DNA of 64,000 bases, taken from Comamonas sp009360615 (lineage in GTDB: Bacteria > Pseudomonadota > Gammaproteobacteria > Burkholderiales > Burkholderiaceae_C). The stretch is taken from the NCBI RefSeq assembly GCF_035784015.1, contig NZ_JALKOW010000003.1, one strand, 5' to 3'. Positions 9,123 through 19,960 of the stretch are shown here, in pieces (the first letter of the stretch is position 1; the number at the start of each line of letters is the position of its first letter). The translations under genes were made by a program, and so were the position numbers. The notes under the pieces were generated by a model that worked only from the letters and a program-made list of their open reading frames with translations, did not search any database and was not told the DNA's origin.

Positions 9123-9920
9123 ATGGCCGAATCTCCTGATCCACGCACTGCCGCTCCTCAAGTCGCGCAGCTCCAGGCTGAGCCCCGCTGGCGCACGCTT
9201 GATTTCATTTCCGATCTGCATCTGCAGCCTTCGGAGCCGCAGACGGTCGAAGCCTGGCGCAGCTATCTGGCGCGCAGCACGGCCGATGCCATCTTTATCC
9301 TCGGCGATCTGTTTGAAGTCTGGGTGGGTGACGATGCGCTCGATGAGCCCGGCAGCTTCGAGGCCGAATGCGCAGCAGTGTTGCAGGAGGCGGCGCAGCA
9401 GCGCCCGCTTTTCTTCATGGTCGGCAACCGCGACTTTCTGGCCGGCGACGACTTTCTGCGCCGCAGCGGCATGACCGGCCTTTCCGACCCCTCGCTGCTG
9501 CAATGGGCAGGCCCCCGCATCCTGCTCAGCCATGGCGACGCACTGTGCCTGGACGATGTGGAGTACCAGCAATTCCGCGCTGTGTCGCGCTCCGCCGCAT
9601 GGCAACGGCAGTTGCTGGCCCAGCCGTTGGCTGCGCGGCGTGCGATTGGCAAATCGGCACGCAGCGAAAGCGAGCAGCGCAAGCAGAGCGGCGCACCCTA
9701 CGCGGATGCCGACGCGCAGATGAGCAGCACCTGGATGCAGGCTGTGCAAGCGCCCTGGCTGATTCACGGCCATACCCACCGGCCCGCCGACCACGCCCTG
9801 GGGGATGGGAAGTGGCGCATCGTGCTCAGCGACTGGCATATCGATGCCGCTGAGCACCGCGCCGAAGTGCTGCGTGTGACCCCCCAAGGCTGGCAGCGCC
9901 TGCCGCCCGAACAGGCCTGA
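9123..9920 (+). CDS. lpxH: UDP-2,3-diacylglucosamine diphosphatase
   Basis: LpxH hydrolyses UDP-2,3-diacylglucosamine to lipid X and UMP in lipid A synthesis at the inner membrane. The calcineurin-like metallophosphoesterase motifs are all visible: DFISDLHL, GDLFEVWVGDD, GNRDFLAGDDF, SHGDALCLDD and HGHTHRP. The 265-residue length is normal. It follows the cyclophilin pair and converges on the acyl-CoA synthetase gene; between them is a large inverted repeat rather than a classical terminator. Confidence 0.95.
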   Translation: MAESPDPRTAAPQVAQLQAEPRWRTLDFISDLHLQPSEPQTVEAWRSYLARSTADAIFILGDLFEVWVGDDALDEPGSFEAECAAVLQEAAQQRPLFFMVGNRDFLAGDDFLRRSGMTGLSDPSLLQWAGPRILLSHGDALCLDDVEYQQFRAVSRSAAWQRQLLAQPLAARRAIGKSARSESEQRKQSGAPYADADAQMSSTWMQAVQAPWLIHGHTHRPADHALGDGKWRIVLSDWHIDAAEHRAEVLRVTPQGWQRLPPEQA

Positions 9921-9951
9921 TGCGACGATTCGTTTTCGCTACACCATTCAG

Positions 9952-10027
9952 AGCTACCTGCGCACTTTATTCATAGACTTCAGAATCAAAGCCATCCAGA
10001 ATCTATGAATGACAGGCGCAGGTAGCT
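9952..10027. repeat. Large inverted repeat between convergent genes
   Basis: Perfect 12-bp arms AGCTACCTGCGC (9952-9963) and GCGCAGGTAGCT (10016-10027) enclose a second perfect pair, ATTCATAGA (9969-9977) and TCTATGAAT (10002-10010). The whole can form a 76-base nested cruciform or RNA hairpin. Shorter related sequences with CATAGCTGCTTGCG-like arms occur elsewhere in the window, for example near 19166-19185. It lies between the ends of lpxH and the acyl-CoA synthetase and could stop transcription from both sides. Confidence 0.7.
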
Positions 10028-10109
10028 ATCAAAATATCAAAACTCCTTGACAACGGGCGCGTAAAAGCCCGCCGCCCAACGCCGGGGCTGCGGGCCCGGC
10101 GGACGGATC

Positions 10110-11756
10110 TCAGCCCGAGATGGCAGAAGCCGAACCTGCCTGTTTGCGCAGCTCGAACTTCTGGATCTTGCCCGTGCTGGTCTTGGGCAGCTCCCCAAAC
10201 ACCACGGCGCGCGGCACCTTGTAGCCCGCCAGATGCTTTTTGCAGTGGGCAACGATGTCTTGCTCCGAGGTCTCGGCCCCGGCCTTGAGTTCGACGTAGG
10301 CGCAGGGCGTCTCGCCCCACTTGGGGTCGGGCTTGGCCACCACGGCCGCCGCCAGCACGGCGGGGTGCCGATAGAGCACATCCTCCACCTCGATGGAGGA
10401 GATGTTCTCTCCGCCCGAGATGATGATGTCCTTGCTGCGGTCCTTGATCTGGATATAGCCGTCGGGGTGCTGAACAGCCAGGTCGCCGCTATGGAACCAG
10501 CCGCCGCGAAAGGCCTCCTGCGTCGCCTGCGGGTTCTTGAGATAGCCCTTCATGGCAATATTTCCCTGGAACATGATCTCGCCCATGGTCTGGCCATCGC
10601 GCGGTACGGGCTGCATGGTTTCGGGATCCAGCACGGCCGCGGAACGCTGCAGGTGGTAGCGCACGCCCTGGCGCGAGTTCAGGCGGGCGCGCTCGCCGAT
10701 ATCGAGTGCGTTCCAGCTCTCATGCTTGGCACAGACCGTGGCCGGGCCATAGGTTTCGGTCAGGCCGTAGACATGGGTGATGTCAAAGCCCATGGCCTCC
10801 ATGCCCTCGATCATCGACGCAGGCGGCGCTGCACCGGCCACCATGGCCTTGACACCGGCCGGCACGCCCTGCTTCATGGCGTCCGTCGCATTCACCAGCA
10901 GGCTGTGCACAATGGGCGCGCCGCAATAATGGGTCACGCCATGGCTGCGAATGGCATCAAAGATTGCCTGCGCATCCACCCGGCGCAGGCAGACATTGAC
11001 CGCCGCGCGCGCAGCCACCGTCCAGGGGAAGCACCAGCCGTTGCAGTGGAACATGGGCAGCGTCCACAGATACACGGCATGTTTGGGCATGTCCCACTCC
11101 AGCACATTGCTGATGGCATTGTTGTGCGCTCCGCGATGGTGGTAGACCACGCCCTTGGGGTTGCCGGTGGTGCCGCTGGTGTAGTTCAGAGCAATGGCAT
11201 CCCATTCGTTGCCGGGAAGCTCCCAGTCGAAACCGGCATCGCCTGCGGCCACGAAGCTCTCGTAATCCGTGGCACCGATCTGTTCGGCAGCCTCACCATA
11301 GACCGCGTCCTCGACCTGGATCACATAGATGGGCGTGGTGCTCTGGCGCAAACGGAGGGCCCTGGCCATCAGTGGCGCGAACTCAGGGTCCACGATCAAG
11401 GCCCTGGCTTCGCCATGGTCGAGCATGAAGGCGAGGGTCTCCGCATCCAGCCGGGTGTTGAGCGTGTTGAGCACGGCGCCGGCCATGGGCACGCCAAAAT
11501 GCGCCTCCACCATGGGCGGCGTATTGGGCAGCATCACGGCCACGCAGTCATTCTTGCGAATGCCGATTCTCTGCAGGCTGCTGGCCAGCTGGCGGCAACG
11601 TGCATAGGTCTGCGCCCAGCTCTGGCGCAGCCCGCCATGAACAATGGCCAGGCGCTCGGGGTAGACCTCGGCGGTACGGGCAATAAAGCTCAGCGGCGTC
11701 AGCGCGGCATGGTTGGCGGTATTCGGGGCGAGGTTCAGATCGAAAGAACTTGTCAT
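10110..11756 (-). CDS. Fatty acyl-CoA synthetase (AMP-forming)
   Basis: This ANL-superfamily enzyme activates a carboxylic acid to its CoA thioester through an acyl-adenylate. The P-loop-like motif YTSGTTGNPKG, the adenylate-contact segment YGLTETYGPATVC, the hinge-region GWFHSGDLAV and the catalytic-lysine region KTSTGKIQKFELR are present. Overall sequence and length (548 residues) resemble medium/long-chain acyl-CoA synthetases such as AlkK; the exact chain length is not readable. The start MTSSFDLNLAPN follows GGAG at 8 bases. A perfect 16-base palindrome lies about 220 bases upstream. Confidence 0.9.
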   Translation of the reverse strand: MTSSFDLNLAPNTANHAALTPLSFIARTAEVYPERLAIVHGGLRQSWAQTYARCRQLASSLQRIGIRKNDCVAVMLPNTPPMVEAHFGVPMAGAVLNTLNTRLDAETLAFMLDHGEARALIVDPEFAPLMARALRLRQSTTPIYVIQVEDAVYGEAAEQIGATDYESFVAAGDAGFDWELPGNEWDAIALNYTSGTTGNPKGVVYHHRGAHNNAISNVLEWDMPKHAVYLWTLPMFHCNGWCFPWTVAARAAVNVCLRRVDAQAIFDAIRSHGVTHYCGAPIVHSLLVNATDAMKQGVPAGVKAMVAGAAPPASMIEGMEAMGFDITHVYGLTETYGPATVCAKHESWNALDIGERARLNSRQGVRYHLQRSAAVLDPETMQPVPRDGQTMGEIMFQGNIAMKGYLKNPQATQEAFRGGWFHSGDLAVQHPDGYIQIKDRSKDIIISGGENISSIEVEDVLYRHPAVLAAAVVAKPDPKWGETPCAYVELKAGAETSEQDIVAHCKKHLAGYKVPRAVVFGELPKTSTGKIQKFELRKQAGSASAISG

Positions 11757-11972
11757 GTTTGTCTCCTGAACGTTTTGTACTCCAGCATCCGCCACACCAG
11801 GCTTACAACCGAGCGCCACGCAAGCCTGTTTTGAGCCAGCTCATGACAGATGCGCCCAAAACGGCAGTGCCCCCCCCTGAGCAGCGACGGCTCTTGCACA
11901 TGCAAACCAGAGCAGCATAAAAGGTCATTGAGTCAGACAGTATTTTCAACAGCTTCTGAAAATCAATAAAAT

Positions 11973-11988
11973 TATTTGAAATCAAATA
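11973..11988. promoter_or_regulatory. Palindromic operator candidate TATTTGAAATCAAATA
   Basis: This 7-2-7 perfect dyad lies in the 590-base intergenic region between the divergent acyl-CoA synthetase and dnaG. On the minus strand a TTGATT / AATACT pair with 16-base spacing follows it, which could be the synthetase promoter. A regulator of fatty acid degradation would be a natural ligand. No regulator gene is adjacent, so this is inference. Confidence 0.4.
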
Positions 11989-12101
11989 CATGGAAGCACA
12001 GCCTCAAAGCCCGTCATTCCCCGCACAGGGGGATGCCATGCAAGTCATCTATAAGACATCATTTATCTGACAGACCAATCACCCGGAGCTTGAATCGCTT
12101 T

Positions 12102-12288
12102 TAGAATGCGCACATGTTTTTGAGGACGCGACTGCCCCCCGAGGGCGGACACGACCGGCATCTCTCCCCCACGGAGCCGGTTGCAAACCTCAAAACTGTG
12201 TGGCGGAGGAGACGATTTAGAGGAGAGCCTGGCAATGCTCCAGGCATCGGAGACCTGAGCCTGCACCGATCGGTGCAGGCTTTTTTTT
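12102..12288 (+). ncRNA. Putative structured leader or small RNA upstream of dnaG
   Basis: After a -10-like TAGAAT (12102-12107), the sequence can form a closing helix TTTTGAGG (12118-12125) with CCTCAAAA (12188-12195). Inside it are two hairpins: CTGCCC with GGGCGG at 12132-12148, and ACCGGC with GCCGGT at 12154-12181. A GCCTGG...CCAGGC hairpin and then a strong intrinsic terminator follow. This gives a roughly 175-base RNA ending 60 bases before dnaG. It could be an attenuator, a riboswitch or an independent small RNA. I could not match it to a known class and no clear -35 is visible. Confidence 0.4.
12259..12288 (+). terminator. Strong intrinsic terminator ahead of dnaG
   Basis: A perfect 22-base palindrome (11-bp arms GCCTGCACCGA/TCGGTGCAGGC) runs directly into eight Ts. 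It ends 59 bases before the dnaG start codon, so it must end either a small RNA or an attenuated dnaG leader. Confidence 0.88.
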
Positions 12289-12347
12289 GCCCTCCACCCC
12301 ATTCCTGCCGCACCATCGGCCATTGTCGAAAAAGGCAGAATACGCAG

Positions 12348-14339
12348 GTGGCCATTCCCCAATCATTCATCCAAGAGTTGCTCTCCCGCGTCGACGTGGT
12401 CGACATCGTGGGACGCTATGTGCAGCTCAAAAAGGGCGGCGCCAACTTCATGGGCCTATGCCCTTTCCATAGTGAAAAGTCGCCCTCTTTCACCGTCAGC
12501 CCCAGCAAGCAGTTCTTTCATTGCTTTGGCTGCGGCAAGAACGGCAACGCCATCGGCTTTCTGATGGAGCATGCCGGCATGGGCTTTGTCGAGGCCGTGC
12601 AGGAGCTTGCCAATCAATGCGGCCTGCAGGTGCCGCAGGACGACATCAGCCCCGCCGAGCGCCAGCGCCAGGCGCAGCAAAAGCAGAAAGCCGAGACCCT
12701 GAGCGACCTGCTGGAAAAAGCCGGCGAGTCCTATCGGAAGCAGCTCAAGGCCGCCCCCAAGGCCATCGAGTACCTGAAAAAGCGCGGCGTCTCCGGGGAG
12801 GTCTCCAAGCGCTTCGGCCTGGGCTATGCGCCTGCTGGCTGGCATGGCCTGGCCAGCGTATTTGCCGAATACGACAACCCGCAACTCGAGGAGTGCGGGC
12901 TGGTCATCGTGGGCGAGGACGACAGCCGCCGCTATGACCGCTTTCGCGACCGGCTCATGTTCCCGATTCGCAACGTCAAGGGCGAATGCATAGGCTTCGG
13001 CGGGCGGGTCTTCGGCGATGAAAAGCCCAAATACCTGAACTCGCCCGAAACCCCGGTCTTTCACAAGGGCCGCGAACTCTACGGCCTTTACGAGGCCAGG
13101 CAGGCCCTGCGCGACATGGGCTACGCCCTGGTCACCGAAGGCTACATGGATGTGGTGGCCCTGGCACAGCTGGGCTTTGCCAATGCCGTGGCCACATTGG
13201 GAACGGCCTGCACGCCGGAGCATGTGCAGAAGCTCTTCCGCTTTACCGATGCCGTGGTCTTCAGCTTCGACGGTGATGGCGCGGGCCGTCGCGCCGCGCG
13301 CAAGGCGCTGGATGCGGCCCTGCCGCTGGCGACCGACACGCGCACCATCAAATTCCTGTTCCTGCCTTCGGAGCATGACCCCGACAGCTTCATCCGCGAA
13401 TTCGGCCCCGAGGCCTTCTCGCGCTACGTGGGCGACGCCACGCCACTGAGCCGCTTTCTCATCGAATCGGCCAGCGAGGGGTGCGACCTGGGCCAGACCG
13501 AGGGTCGCGCCCATATGGCCAGCAACGCCCGGCCCCTGTGGTCTCTGCTGCCCGACGGCGCCCTCAAGCGCCAATTGCTCTCAGAAATCGCGGCGCTGGC
13601 CCAGCTGGACTCACGCGACCTCACCGATATCTGGGCGCAGGAAACCGCACGCACAGCCCCCATTGCCCGCCGCACACCTGCGCCTGCACCCTCCGGCTCT
13701 CAGGCACCGGAATGGGATGCCCCCCCGGCCAGCTGGGAAAGCGCTCCCGACTGGGCCGATGCCGCGGCACCGGCCCCCTCCTACCCGAGCCAGGGCGGCG
13801 GCGGCAACTGGTCGGGTCGCAAGGAGTTCGGGCGCCAGCGCAAGCCCTGGGGCAAGAAGGGCGAGGACTGGAACCCGCCGCAGCCGGGCCCGCGCCCCAC
13901 GCCGGTCAGCCGCGAAGACCAGGCCGCTCGCCTGCTGATGTGCCACATGGAGTTCATGGAAGAGATGACCCATGAGGATTTCGATGCCCTGGCCCGCTGC
14001 AACCAAAGCCATGCGCCCTTGTTCCGCTGGCTGGAGGCCCAGTTCACCGAGTCGGGCCCGCGTTCCTGGGCAGTGCTGCGCGAGCAATTGCAAGGCACGC
14101 CCTACGAGCCCCTGGCCGTCAAGCTGATGAGCAGTGCCCATGCCAACCCCGAGGGGGAAGTGGACGAGTTGCGCAAGGAATTGCGCGGCACACTCAATCT
14201 GATCCTGGTGGATCACCTCAAGCGCGAGGAGGCCCGGGCGCTCAAGGAGATCGCGACTGACCCCACCGCGGCAAGACGTTACATCGAGTTTCAGCAGCGC
14301 CGAAAAAATTTATCTGTAATTATCAGCTCCACCTCTTGA
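12348..14339 (+). CDS. dnaG: DNA primase (GTG start)
   Basis: DnaG lays down RNA primers at the replication fork and works with DnaB. The CHC2 zinc finger (CPFH ... HCFGCG) is at about residues 40-68. The TOPRIM catalytic core contains the acidic motif EGYMDVVAL and later FSFDGDGAGRRAA. A proline/glycine-rich linker (about residues 440-530) leads to the C-terminal helicase-binding domain. The GTG at 12348 begins VAIPQSFIQELLSRVDVVDIVGR-like sequence, as in the family, giving 663 residues. It is followed by rpoD, but the rpsU gene that often precedes dnaG is not present. Confidence 0.96.
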   Translation: MAIPQSFIQELLSRVDVVDIVGRYVQLKKGGANFMGLCPFHSEKSPSFTVSPSKQFFHCFGCGKNGNAIGFLMEHAGMGFVEAVQELANQCGLQVPQDDISPAERQRQAQQKQKAETLSDLLEKAGESYRKQLKAAPKAIEYLKKRGVSGEVSKRFGLGYAPAGWHGLASVFAEYDNPQLEECGLVIVGEDDSRRYDRFRDRLMFPIRNVKGECIGFGGRVFGDEKPKYLNSPETPVFHKGRELYGLYEARQALRDMGYALVTEGYMDVVALAQLGFANAVATLGTACTPEHVQKLFRFTDAVVFSFDGDGAGRRAARKALDAALPLATDTRTIKFLFLPSEHDPDSFIREFGPEAFSRYVGDATPLSRFLIESASEGCDLGQTEGRAHMASNARPLWSLLPDGALKRQLLSEIAALAQLDSRDLTDIWAQETARTAPIARRTPAPAPSGSQAPEWDAPPASWESAPDWADAAAPAPSYPSQGGGGNWSGRKEFGRQRKPWGKKGEDWNPPQPGPRPTPVSREDQAARLLMCHMEFMEEMTHEDFDALARCNQSHAPLFRWLEAQFTESGPRSWAVLREQLQGTPYEPLAVKLMSSAHANPEGEVDELRKELRGTLNLILVDHLKREEARALKEIATDPTAARRYIEFQQRRKNLSVIISSTS

Positions 14340-14360
14340 CATCTTTAAAAAAGGTATAAT
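14336..14360 (+). promoter_or_regulatory. Probable rpoD promoter
   Basis: A consensus TTGACA (14336-14341, overlapping the dnaG stop) and a consensus TATAAT (14355-14360) are both present, but only 13 bases separate them instead of 16-18. The -10 may work with a different -35. A 254-base leader would follow before rpoD. Confidence 0.5.
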
Positions 14361-14614
14361 CCGCAAGATAAAGGCAAGAGCGACAGCAACACCTCCGACC
14401 CGGGCCCCGTGAAGAAATCACGTGATGGCAGCAACTGCATGGCCCATTTCTCGCAAGGATTGCATACCAAATGATCGCCCCAACATCTTGCCCTGGAGTC
14501 TTTGTGCTCCACCGGACGGGCTAGGCCTGTTCCGGCGCCAGCTCTGATGGCGTCTGTTTGCATTTTCCGTTTTCCTTTGTGTGTTTGTGTGTGTTCGTAC
14601 CGTGAGAGGTGTTC

Positions 14615-17062
<2,448 letters not shown>

Positions 17063-17102
17063 AGCCAGTCCCAGGCAGCCGCCACGCCGGCACCCTGCCC
17101 CC

Positions 17103-17134
17103 AAGCCCCGATCTGTTTCAGGTCGGGGCTTTTT
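17103..17134 (+). terminator. Intrinsic terminator after rpoD
   Basis: A 9-bp stem AAGCCCCGA/TCGGGGCTT at 17103-17131 is followed by a T tract. It lies 40 bases beyond the rpoD stop. Confidence 0.88.
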
Positions 17135-17208
17135 CGTATGTGCAGCAGGTCAGCAAGCCTTTGCTTTCGGCAGAATGCACTCAAAGACACATAACAACGG
17201 AGACAGAC

Positions 17209-18201
17209 ATGATCACCCCCCCTGCGAGCCGCTTTCTGACACGACGCCGGTGGCTGGCCCATTCCGCAGCCCTGCTGGCCACCCCTTTTGCAGCCATGGC
17301 CAATCCGCCCCAGCGTCTGGGCACGCAGCTGCGCATCGTGATTCCCGCCAACCCCGGCGGCGGCTGGGACCAGACCGGACGCGCCCTGGGTGCGGCGATG
17401 ATCAGCAGCGGGCTGACGGACAGGATCCTTTATGAAAACATCGGAGGCAAGGGCGGCACCGTCGGCCTGACCGAATACACCAAGCGCTACGGAAGCGACC
17501 CCAACAGTCTGCTGATCGGCGGCATGGTCATGGTCGGCGCCCTGGCACTGAACAAGAAGTCGGCAGAGCTGCATCAGGTGCAAGCGCTGGCGCGCCTGAC
17601 CAGTGACTATCTGGTGGTGGCTGTGCCCTTGGACTCGCCGATCGCCAACCCCAAGGCACTGGCCAAGGCCATGCGCGACAACCTGCCCGCACTGGCGATT
17701 GCCGGAGGCTCCGCAGGCGGCGTGGACCATATGTATGCAGGGATGCTGGCCCGCCAGTCCAAGGCCAATGCAGAGCAACTGCAGTACAAGCCCTTTGCCG
17801 GCGGCAACGATGTGCTGCAGGCACTGCTGCACAAGCAGGTACAGGTGGGGATATCGGGCTACAGCGAGTTCAGGGATGCCTTGCAGGCCGGCAAGCTCCG
17901 CGCCCTCGGTGTTTCGTCGCGCCGCGCCATGTTCGGCATCGCCTCCATGCGCGATCAGGGCATGGACGCAGAAATGTCCAACTGGCGCGCCGTCTTTACG
18001 GGCAGGAATCTACCTGCAGAGCGGGCCGGGCAATTGCTCGCAGCTATCGAATACGCGAGCAATCAGGACAGCTGGAAGCAGGCCCTGCTCAGCAATAATT
18101 GGAGCGCCTCCTGGCAGACCGGCAAGGCGCTGCAGGAATTTCTGGAGGTCGAGACCTCCACCGCCCAGCTGATGAGCTATCTGCTCAGGCTCAAGAGTTG
18201 A
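17209..18201 (+). CDS. Tripartite tricarboxylate transporter substrate-binding protein (Bug/TctC family)
   Basis: Bug proteins are periplasmic solute receptors, greatly expanded in betaproteobacteria, that bind small carboxylates or related compounds. The 330-residue protein has an N-terminal TRRRWLAHSAALLATPFAAM signal that is twin-arginine-like. The family's ligand-loop segments follow: LRIVIPANPGGGWDQTGRAL, ENIGGKGGTVG and the later AGGSAGGVDHMYAGML. GGAG lies 6 bases before the ATG. No TctA/TctB membrane genes are nearby, so it is an orphan receptor. It is followed after 21 bases by a ketopantoate reductase homologue. Confidence 0.88.
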   Translation: MITPPASRFLTRRRWLAHSAALLATPFAAMANPPQRLGTQLRIVIPANPGGGWDQTGRALGAAMISSGLTDRILYENIGGKGGTVGLTEYTKRYGSDPNSLLIGGMVMVGALALNKKSAELHQVQALARLTSDYLVVAVPLDSPIANPKALAKAMRDNLPALAIAGGSAGGVDHMYAGMLARQSKANAEQLQYKPFAGGNDVLQALLHKQVQVGISGYSEFRDALQAGKLRALGVSSRRAMFGIASMRDQGMDAEMSNWRAVFTGRNLPAERAGQLLAAIEYASNQDSWKQALLSNNWSASWQTGKALQEFLEVETSTAQLMSYLLRLKS

Positions 18202-18222
18202 GCCTCTTTGCGAGACAAGCGC

Positions 18223-19167
18223 ATGAACCCAAACGATCACACCCTTGCCCCCTCCCCCCTCTCGATTGCCGTCATGGGCGCAGGTTCGGTGGGCTGCTAC
18301 TTTGGTGCGCTGCTGGCACGCGCCGGCCACCCGGTCACGCTGATCGGTCGGGCATCGCACATGCAGGCCATCGGCGAGCACGGGCTGCGGCTTCAGACGG
18401 CCACAGAAGATCTGTTCATTCCCGTCGCCACCAGCACCGAAGCCCGTGCCGTGGCAGATGCCGATGTGGTGCTGTTCTGCGTGAAGTCCACCGACACGCA
18501 AGCAGCCGCCGCGCAGATCAGACCCCACCTGGCTGCGCACACCCTGGTACTGAGTCTGCAGAACGGCGTCGACAATGAGCGGCGACTGCGCATGGCGCTG
18601 GGACCCCAGCCGGTGGCTGCTGCCGTGGTCTATGTGGCCACCGCCATGGCCGGCCCGGGCCATGTGCGTCACTTTGGCAGGGGTGAACTGCTCATCGCCC
18701 CCTGTGTGAAGGGCAATGCGATTGCGGACCAGTTCAGTGCTGCAGGCATTCCCACACAGATATCGGACGGCGTGCTGGCGGAACTCTGGCAAAAACTCAT
18801 CATCAACTGCGTGTACAACGCACTCTCCGCCCTTACCCAGCAGCCTTATGGATGGCTGGTCGCTCAGCCAGGCATACCTGCCGTGCTGCAGGATATCGCC
18901 GCCGAATGCAAGACCGTGGCCCTGGCCGATGGTGTGATGCTTCCGGACGGCGTGGACGAGGCCGTCGCGTCCATTGCGCGCACCATGCCCCAGCAGCTGT
19001 CCTCCACCGCCCAGGACCTGGCACGCGGCAAACCCACGGAAATCGACCATCTCAACGGCTATGTGGTGCAGCGCGCCCAGGCACTGGGCATTGCAGCGCC
19101 AGCCAATCGGCTGCTGCAAGTACTGGTACAGCTCAAGCAGATGACGGCACCAAAACAGCAACTATGA
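18223..19167 (+). CDS. Ketopantoate reductase family protein (PanE/ApbA)
   Basis: The family reduces 2-dehydropantoate to pantoate with NADPH. The Rossmann motif IAVMGAGSVGCYFGALLARAG (split as GAGSVGCYFG) opens the protein. SLQNGVDNE and the C-terminal catalytic-domain segment ELWQKLIINCVYNALSAL follow, with the lysine of LWQKL in the catalytic position. The protein has 314 residues from the ATG at 18223; a TTG at 18208 is possible. Many Burkholderiales carry several paralogues with unknown substrates. Pairing with a Bug receptor hints at catabolism of an imported carboxylate rather than pantothenate synthesis, so I leave the symbol blank. Confidence 0.85.
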   Translation: MNPNDHTLAPSPLSIAVMGAGSVGCYFGALLARAGHPVTLIGRASHMQAIGEHGLRLQTATEDLFIPVATSTEARAVADADVVLFCVKSTDTQAAAAQIRPHLAAHTLVLSLQNGVDNERRLRMALGPQPVAAAVVYVATAMAGPGHVRHFGRGELLIAPCVKGNAIADQFSAAGIPTQISDGVLAELWQKLIINCVYNALSALTQQPYGWLVAQPGIPAVLQDIAAECKTVALADGVMLPDGVDEAVASIARTMPQQLSSTAQDLARGKPTEIDHLNGYVVQRAQALGIAAPANRLLQVLVQLKQMTAPKQQL

Positions 19168-19413
19168 TTTTCATAGCTGCTTGCGTCGACAGATCAATGG
19201 CACAAGCGAACATTTACACCCAGAAACACCTGAGCCAGCACTAACACTTCCGGCAAGCCTCTCCAGGCCGTCCCGCAGGCAGCTCCAGCTCTTTCGCCAC
19301 TGCTACAAACCCTGAAGCAGCTGGGTCTTTGCCCGGATTCGTGGCTGACCCGCAACACTTGCGCGTTGTTTGTCGCGTTTATCACCTCAAGGCGTTGCAG
19401 TTGAAGATTTGAA

Positions 19414-19452
19414 GCTACTAAACTTGTAGCAAAACAAATTAACCGCTATAGT
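19414..19452 (+). promoter_or_regulatory. Promoter and operator candidate of the HxlR-type regulator
   Basis: TTGTAG (19424-19429) and TATAGT (19447-19452) are separated by exactly 17 bases. A dyad GCTAC (19414-19418) / GTAGC (19426-19430) overlaps the -35, which would suit autorepression. The predicted transcript start near 19459 lies after the in-frame ATG at 19455 and supports the downstream ATG as the true start. The remaining bases from 19168 hold only a short repeat-like segment (CATAGCTGCTTGCG). Confidence 0.55.
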
Positions 19453-19523
19453 CCATGGGACTTGGCACTGAAAGCGCCCGGTGCGCCCAGCTCGACAACA
19501 TCATTGCGCAAGGAGAAGCGTCC

Positions 19524-19829
19524 ATGAGCTCCAAGGAAAACGCCGCCATCAACCAGCTGTTCGAGAAACTCGAATGCCGCTATGCGCTGCGGGTACTGTG
19601 GGCCTTGCGGGATGGCCATCCCCAGACCTTCCGACTGCTGCAGGACAGTGTGGGCGGCATCACCCCCAACACGCTGAACACCCGCATCAAGGAGCTGCGT
19701 GAATGCGGTCTGCTCGAGCATGGCAGCGATGGCTACACCGTGACCTTGACCGGACAAGACCTGCTCAAGCGCCTGTCCGACGTTCAGGCCTTTGCCAACC
19801 GCTGGGTTGCAGCACGCGCCAAGAAATAA
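19524..19829 (+). CDS. HxlR-type winged helix-turn-helix transcriptional regulator
   Basis: A 101-residue DNA-binding protein with the HxlR/MarR-like pattern: CRYALRVLWALRDGHPQTFRLLQ, then the recognition region GGITPNTLNTRIKELRECGLLEH, then a wing YTVTLTGQDLLKRL. Members often respond to aldehydes or oxidants, but the signal here is unknown. The ATG chosen (MSSKENAAINQL) follows AAGGAG at 8 bases, whereas the upstream ATG has no ribosome-binding site and would precede the predicted transcript start. The FKBP gene begins 131 bases later on the same strand. Confidence 0.85.
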   Translation: MSSKENAAINQLFEKLECRYALRVLWALRDGHPQTFRLLQDSVGGITPNTLNTRIKELRECGLLEHGSDGYTVTLTGQDLLKRLSDVQAFANRWVAARAKK

Positions 19830-19960
19830 AACCTGCCCCTGTCGCGGCCGGGAGACCGGAGGCAGGCGGCCAGACAGCTATCATCCAAGGGCCCCAAGCG
19901 AGCTTGGCCGGCCCCTTTTTTCATCGCCTTTTTCTGCCCTGCGCTGAAAGGAAATACACC

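Noticed and set aside
12118..12195. Possible known riboswitch (cyclic di-GMP, FMN, cobalamin or TPP) before dnaG
   Set aside because: Short stretches look suggestive, but the conserved core motifs of each class are missing; kept only as an unassigned structured RNA.
12114..12347. In-frame extension upstream of dnaG from ATG 12114
   Set aside because: It would run through a strong intrinsic terminator hairpin and add 78 residues unlike any primase; the GTG at 12348 fits the family N-terminus.
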